From Secundilactobacillus folii (lineage in GTDB: Bacteria; Bacillota; Bacilli; Lactobacillales; Lactobacillaceae), in contig NZ_WNJO01000015.1 in NCBI RefSeq assembly GCF_009720675.1, positions 1 to 47,183 on the forward strand: 47,183 nt of DNA. The letters run 5' to 3'. Shown here piece by piece: positions 45,080 to 47,183 of this stretch; the stretch's first letter is position 1; each line of letters opens with the position of its first letter. The notes under the pieces were generated by a model. It made no database searches and was not told the origin of the DNA. It saw only the letters and a list, made by a program, of their open reading frames with translations. Position numbers and translations under genes: made by a program.

Positions 45080-45490
45080 CTAAACGAATAATCCAGGAAA
45101 AATTACGCAATTAACTTGCGGTTGAATCATTCGTCTTAATTTTTCTTCTAGATGGACCATAAATTCGTCTTTTTGGACTTTTTTATTGCCAATCCAACCA
45201 ACAAAATACTTTGGCAGACAACGACGTTTTGAAATGTCGAACGCATGAAATGCTTTCAGGTCAGTTCCCTGATAAATGATTTCAATAGTTGCGTTTCCAT
45301 TCCCAATCAATAATTGCTCAGCCTGTTGCAACCGCTCATTCCGCAACTCAATGGGATGATCATGGGTAAAATCTCGAAGCCGTAAAATAACATCAATTTG
45401 GTTAGCTTCTCTTAAAAACTTCTTACTAGTGTGCCTCAGATCGAGATATGAATCAATTAGTTCTTTCAGTGTAACCTCACCGAAGAGCAT
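45080..45490 (-). CDS. Protein of unknown function
   Basis: I do not recognise this 136-residue protein. The N-terminal third is helical (VTLKELIDSYLDLRHTSKKFLREANQID), followed by an IEIIYQG strand and a basic stretch with KRRCLPKYFVGWIGNKKVQKDEF, and it ends PGLFV. It looks cytosolic; the Lys/Arg-rich second half could bind nucleic acid, but this is a guess. AGGAGG supports the ATG at 45490. It has a strong own promoter with a palindrome at the start of transcription. Confidence 0.65.
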   Translation of the reverse strand: MLFGEVTLKELIDSYLDLRHTSKKFLREANQIDVILRLRDFTHDHPIELRNERLQQAEQLLIGNGNATIEIIYQGTDLKAFHAFDISKRRCLPKYFVGWIGNKKVQKDEFMVHLEEKLRRMIQPQVNCVIFPGLFV

Positions 45491-45543
45491 AGTGCAACCT
45501 CCTATTTTGTGCACAAAAGCAGTAATCAATCTCTCTATGTCAA

Positions 45544-45592
45544 TGCAATTAGATTGCACGCAAAGTATAACATGTTCTATTGGTATAGACAA
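45544..45592 (-). promoter_or_regulatory. Strong promoter with operator-like palindrome
   Basis: On the minus strand TTGTCT (45592-45587), 17 bases, TATACT (45569-45564) with an extended TG. TGCAATTAGATTGCA (45544-45558) is a 6+3+6 palindrome exactly at the predicted start of transcription, well placed for a repressor. Confidence 0.6.
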
Positions 45593-46013
45593 CTAAAATT
45601 TTTTGAATTTTTAGTCTGATTAAAAACCAACTCAGTAAATGGTTTAGTTCACGAGCGCCTAATGTCAAAATGAAGTCTAGTTTATTGAAAGTGACTAAAA
45701 TCATTTACCAACTAATATCCTCCTTATACTTTGAAAGCTGATACAATCAACTTGCTTTCTATCTATAATCGTTTTCATCTTGAACATTATTAATAATAAA
45801 GACTGAAACAGCAGTGAGTGAAAATCATTCAGATAAATCAGTATTCAGTTTAGCTTACCTAGTCTAACAATCTAAATTCTGTTTACGAAGGTCCTGGCTT
45901 TTTGGGGGTCCCCACTGTCTAACGACTAAATCGTGACTATAATCTAAGGATCAAAGTATTATGGACAGAATTTATTCTATTTTCAACTGATGTGACTCCA
46001 GTTGTCTGTGAGT
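45593..46013. other. A/T-rich gene-free stretch
   Basis: No gene or RNA is convincing here. Two partly complementary blocks (AGTAAATGGTTTAGT near 45634 and CTAAAATCATTTAC near 45695) could form an imperfect stem, and TTTTTGGGGGTCCCC lies near 45900. Nothing else stands out. Confidence 0.4.
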
Positions 46014-46045
46014 CCAAAAAAAGGATCAAGCCTTTGCTTGATCCT
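46014..46045 (-). terminator. Terminator of the tRNA operon
   Basis: AGGATCAAGC (46022-46031) pairs with GCTTGATCCT (46036-46045); on the minus strand it is followed by TTTTTTT. It ends the leftward tRNA transcript just after tRNA-Leu. Confidence 0.85.
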
Positions 46046-46053
46046 CAGGATGA

Positions 46054-46138
46054 TACCGGAGGTGGGGTTCGAACCCACACGTCCTCAACGGACACTGGAT
46101 TTTGAGTCCAGCGCGTCTGCCAGTTCCGCCACTCCGGC
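46054..46138 (-). tRNA. tRNA-Leu (anticodon CAA)
   Basis: A class II tRNA with a long variable arm. Anticodon stem CTGGA/TCCAG encloses CTCAAAA, anticodon CAA for UUG. Acceptor GCCGGAG pairs with CTCCGGT, so the first pair is G-U. It is the last gene of the operon. Confidence 0.95.
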
Positions 46139-46187
46139 AATTTATTATTGATATTGAGCTAAATAGTCAATCCCATTGTATCGGGAA

Positions 46188-46258
<71 letters not shown>

Positions 46259-46288
46259 ATAATCACATGATGCAATGGGCCACCCAAA

Positions 46289-46360
46289 CTGGGTTAGCTG
46301 GATTCGAACCAGCGCATGACGAAGTCAAAGTCCGTTGCCTTACCACTTGGCTATAACCCA
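46289..46360 (-). tRNA. tRNA-Gln (anticodon TTG)
   Basis: Acceptor TGGGTTA pairs with TAACCCA, discriminator G; loop CTTTGAC gives anticodon TTG. The U1-A72 pair is usual for tRNA-Gln. Confidence 0.95.
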
Positions 46361-46369
46361 ATCATCAAG

Positions 46370-46445
46370 GGCGGTATGTGGGACTCGAACCCACGCGTGC
46401 CGGAACCACAATCCGGTGTGTTAACCAAACTTCACCAATACCGCC
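46370..46445 (-). tRNA. tRNA-His (anticodon GTG)
   Basis: Eight acceptor pairs (GGCGGTAT with ATACCGCC) show the extra G-1:C73 pair that marks tRNA-His; loop TTGTGGT gives anticodon GTG. Confidence 0.95.
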
Positions 46446-46457
46446 ATCATACTAAAA

Positions 46458-46528
46458 CAGGGATAGCAGGAATCGAACCCGCACTAGCGGTTTTGGAGAC
46501 CGATGTACTACCGTTATACTATATCCCT
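46458..46528 (-). tRNA. tRNA-Trp (anticodon CCA)
   Basis: Acceptor AGGGATA pairs with TATCCCT, discriminator G; loop CTCCAAA gives anticodon CCA. Confidence 0.95.
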
Positions 46529-46532
46529 ATGG

Positions 46533-46615
46533 TGGATGGGAGTGGATTCGAACCACCGAACCCGAAGGAGCGGATTTACAGTCCGCCGCGTTTAGCCAGA
46601 CTTCGCTACCCATCC
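46533..46615 (-). tRNA. tRNA-Tyr (anticodon GTA)
   Basis: A class II tRNA with a long variable arm; acceptor GGATGGG pairs with CCCATCC, discriminator A; loop CTGTAAA gives anticodon GTA. Confidence 0.95.
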
Positions 46616-46620
46616 ATAAA

Positions 46621-46693
46621 TGGCGCGGGACGGAATCGAACCGCCGACACACGGAGCTTCAATCCGTTGCTCTACCGACTGAGCTACCGAGCC
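46621..46693 (-). tRNA. tRNA-Phe (anticodon GAA)
   Basis: Loop TTGAAGC gives anticodon GAA. The acceptor GGCTCGG faces CCGCGCC, so six pairs form but position 4 is a U-C mismatch (the Bacillus gene has CCGAGCC). Discriminator A. G37 and C38 also differ from the common A37 A38. Confidence 0.93.
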
Positions 46694-46729
46694 ATGTATG
46701 TGTTGCCTTGCTAATTTTTTAATTAACAA

Positions 46730-46803
46730 CGGTCCGTACGAGACTCGAACTCGTGATCTCCTGCGTGACAGGCAGGCGTCCTAACCAGCTAGACCAACGG
46801 ACC
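46730..46803 (-). tRNA. tRNA-Asp (anticodon GTC)
   Basis: Acceptor GGTCCGT pairs with ACGGACC, discriminator G; loop CTGTCAC gives anticodon GTC. Confidence 0.95.
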
Positions 46804-46810
46804 ATCTAAA

Positions 46811-46883
46811 TGGAGGATACAGGGCTCGAACCTGTGACCCTCTGCTTGTAAGGCAGACGCTCTCCCAACTGAGCTAATCCTCC
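46811..46883 (-). tRNA. tRNA-Val (anticodon TAC)
   Basis: Acceptor GGAGGAT pairs with ATCCTCC, discriminator A; loop CTTACAA gives anticodon TAC. Confidence 0.95.
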
Positions 46884-46924
46884 ATGATGATAACATATAC
46901 AAATATAATCAATGACTTGATCAA

Positions 46925-46996
46925 TGACCCGTACGGGATTCGAACCCATGTTACCGCCGTGAAAGGGCGGTGTCTTAACCACTTGACCAACGGGTC
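46925..46996 (-). tRNA. tRNA-Glu (anticodon TTC)
   Basis: Acceptor GACCCGT pairs with ACGGGTC, discriminator A; loop CTTTCAC gives anticodon TTC. Confidence 0.95.
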
Positions 46997-47012
46997 ATAA
47001 TAAGTTGTTGAA

Positions 47013-47104
47013 CGGAGAGTGAGGGATTCGAACCCTCGAAACAGGCTTTTACCCGTTTACACCATTTCCAGTGGTGCTCCTTCGGCCAACTCGGACAACT
47101 CTCC
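47013..47104 (-). tRNA. tRNA-Ser (anticodon GGA)
   Basis: A class II tRNA with a long variable arm; acceptor GGAGAGT pairs with ACTCTCC, discriminator G; the loop reads CTGGAAA with anticodon GGA. It is the most upstream tRNA seen; the operon probably continues to the right beyond the window, where lactobacilli often have an rRNA operon. Bases 47105-47183 show nothing more. Confidence 0.93.
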
Positions 47105-47183
47105 AAAATAACCCCGACATAGTCATCGAGGACAAACGTTAACCCAAGAGTTACCCCAACAACTAAGTTTGCCGGCTATATTC

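Overview
The window is chromosomal DNA of a low-to-medium G+C Gram-positive bacterium, most probably a member of the Lactobacillaceae (former Lactobacillus). The reasons are the strong AGGAGG ribosome binding sites with many TTG/GTG starts, a T-box in front of leuS, an S_MK (SAM-III) riboswitch in front of metK, a PurBox-controlled purEKCSQLFMNHD operon, GH65 phosphorylases paired with beta-phosphoglucomutase, PepV, MnmM, a DUF960 protein, and a Ser-Glu-Val-Asp-Phe-Tyr-Trp-His-Gln-Cys-Leu tRNA block without encoded CCA. I cannot name the species. There is no transposase, phage gene or CRISPR array: this is mostly stable core genome with a few accessory genes.

Layout. 1-2.7 kb: a small lipoprotein, tRNA-Leu(CAG), a YbjQ-like protein, the biotin transporter subunit BioY and an OhrR-type thiol peroxide sensor. 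2.8-4.4 kb: a three-gene leftward operon ending in a CPBP intramembrane protease. 4.6-11.1 kb: MscL, then a sugar block with two GH65 phosphorylases and PgmB, which together turn an alpha-glucosyl disaccharide into glucose plus beta-glucose-1-phosphate and then glucose-6-phosphate. 11.4-16.5 kb: a very large double activase protein of the 2-hydroxyacyl-CoA dehydratase type with a TetR regulator downstream and a perfect palindrome in the promoter. 16.8-24.7 kb: Cof-type HAD phosphatase, deoxynucleoside kinase, PepV and a universal stress protein, NAD(P)H-hydrate dehydratase, a MurJ-type flippase and a DUF915 hydrolase. 25.0-36.4 kb: the complete eleven-gene purine operon from PRPP to IMP except PurB, read leftward from one promoter. 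36.8-43.7 kb: leuS with its T-box, mnmM, a DUF960 protein, a DHA2-type multidrug transporter and metK with its SAM-III riboswitch. 43.8-45.6 kb: three genes I do not recognise. 46.05-47.1 kb: eleven tRNA genes, all leftward.

How it fits together. Most of the window is housekeeping controlled by RNA or simple DNA operators. The PurBox pair sits at the distance upstream of the purE promoter that is known for PurR acting as an activator in Lactococcus. metK is held off by SAM hiding its own ribosome binding site, and leuS is turned on by uncharged tRNA-Leu through a CUC specifier. The least explained parts are the roughly 1441-residue double activase, which keeps both iron-sulfur cysteine pairs in both halves; the 117-residue N-terminal extension of the second GH65 enzyme; a structured gene-free stretch between the HAD and kinase genes; and the small unrecognised genes at 3.5-4.4 kb and 43.9-45.5 kb.
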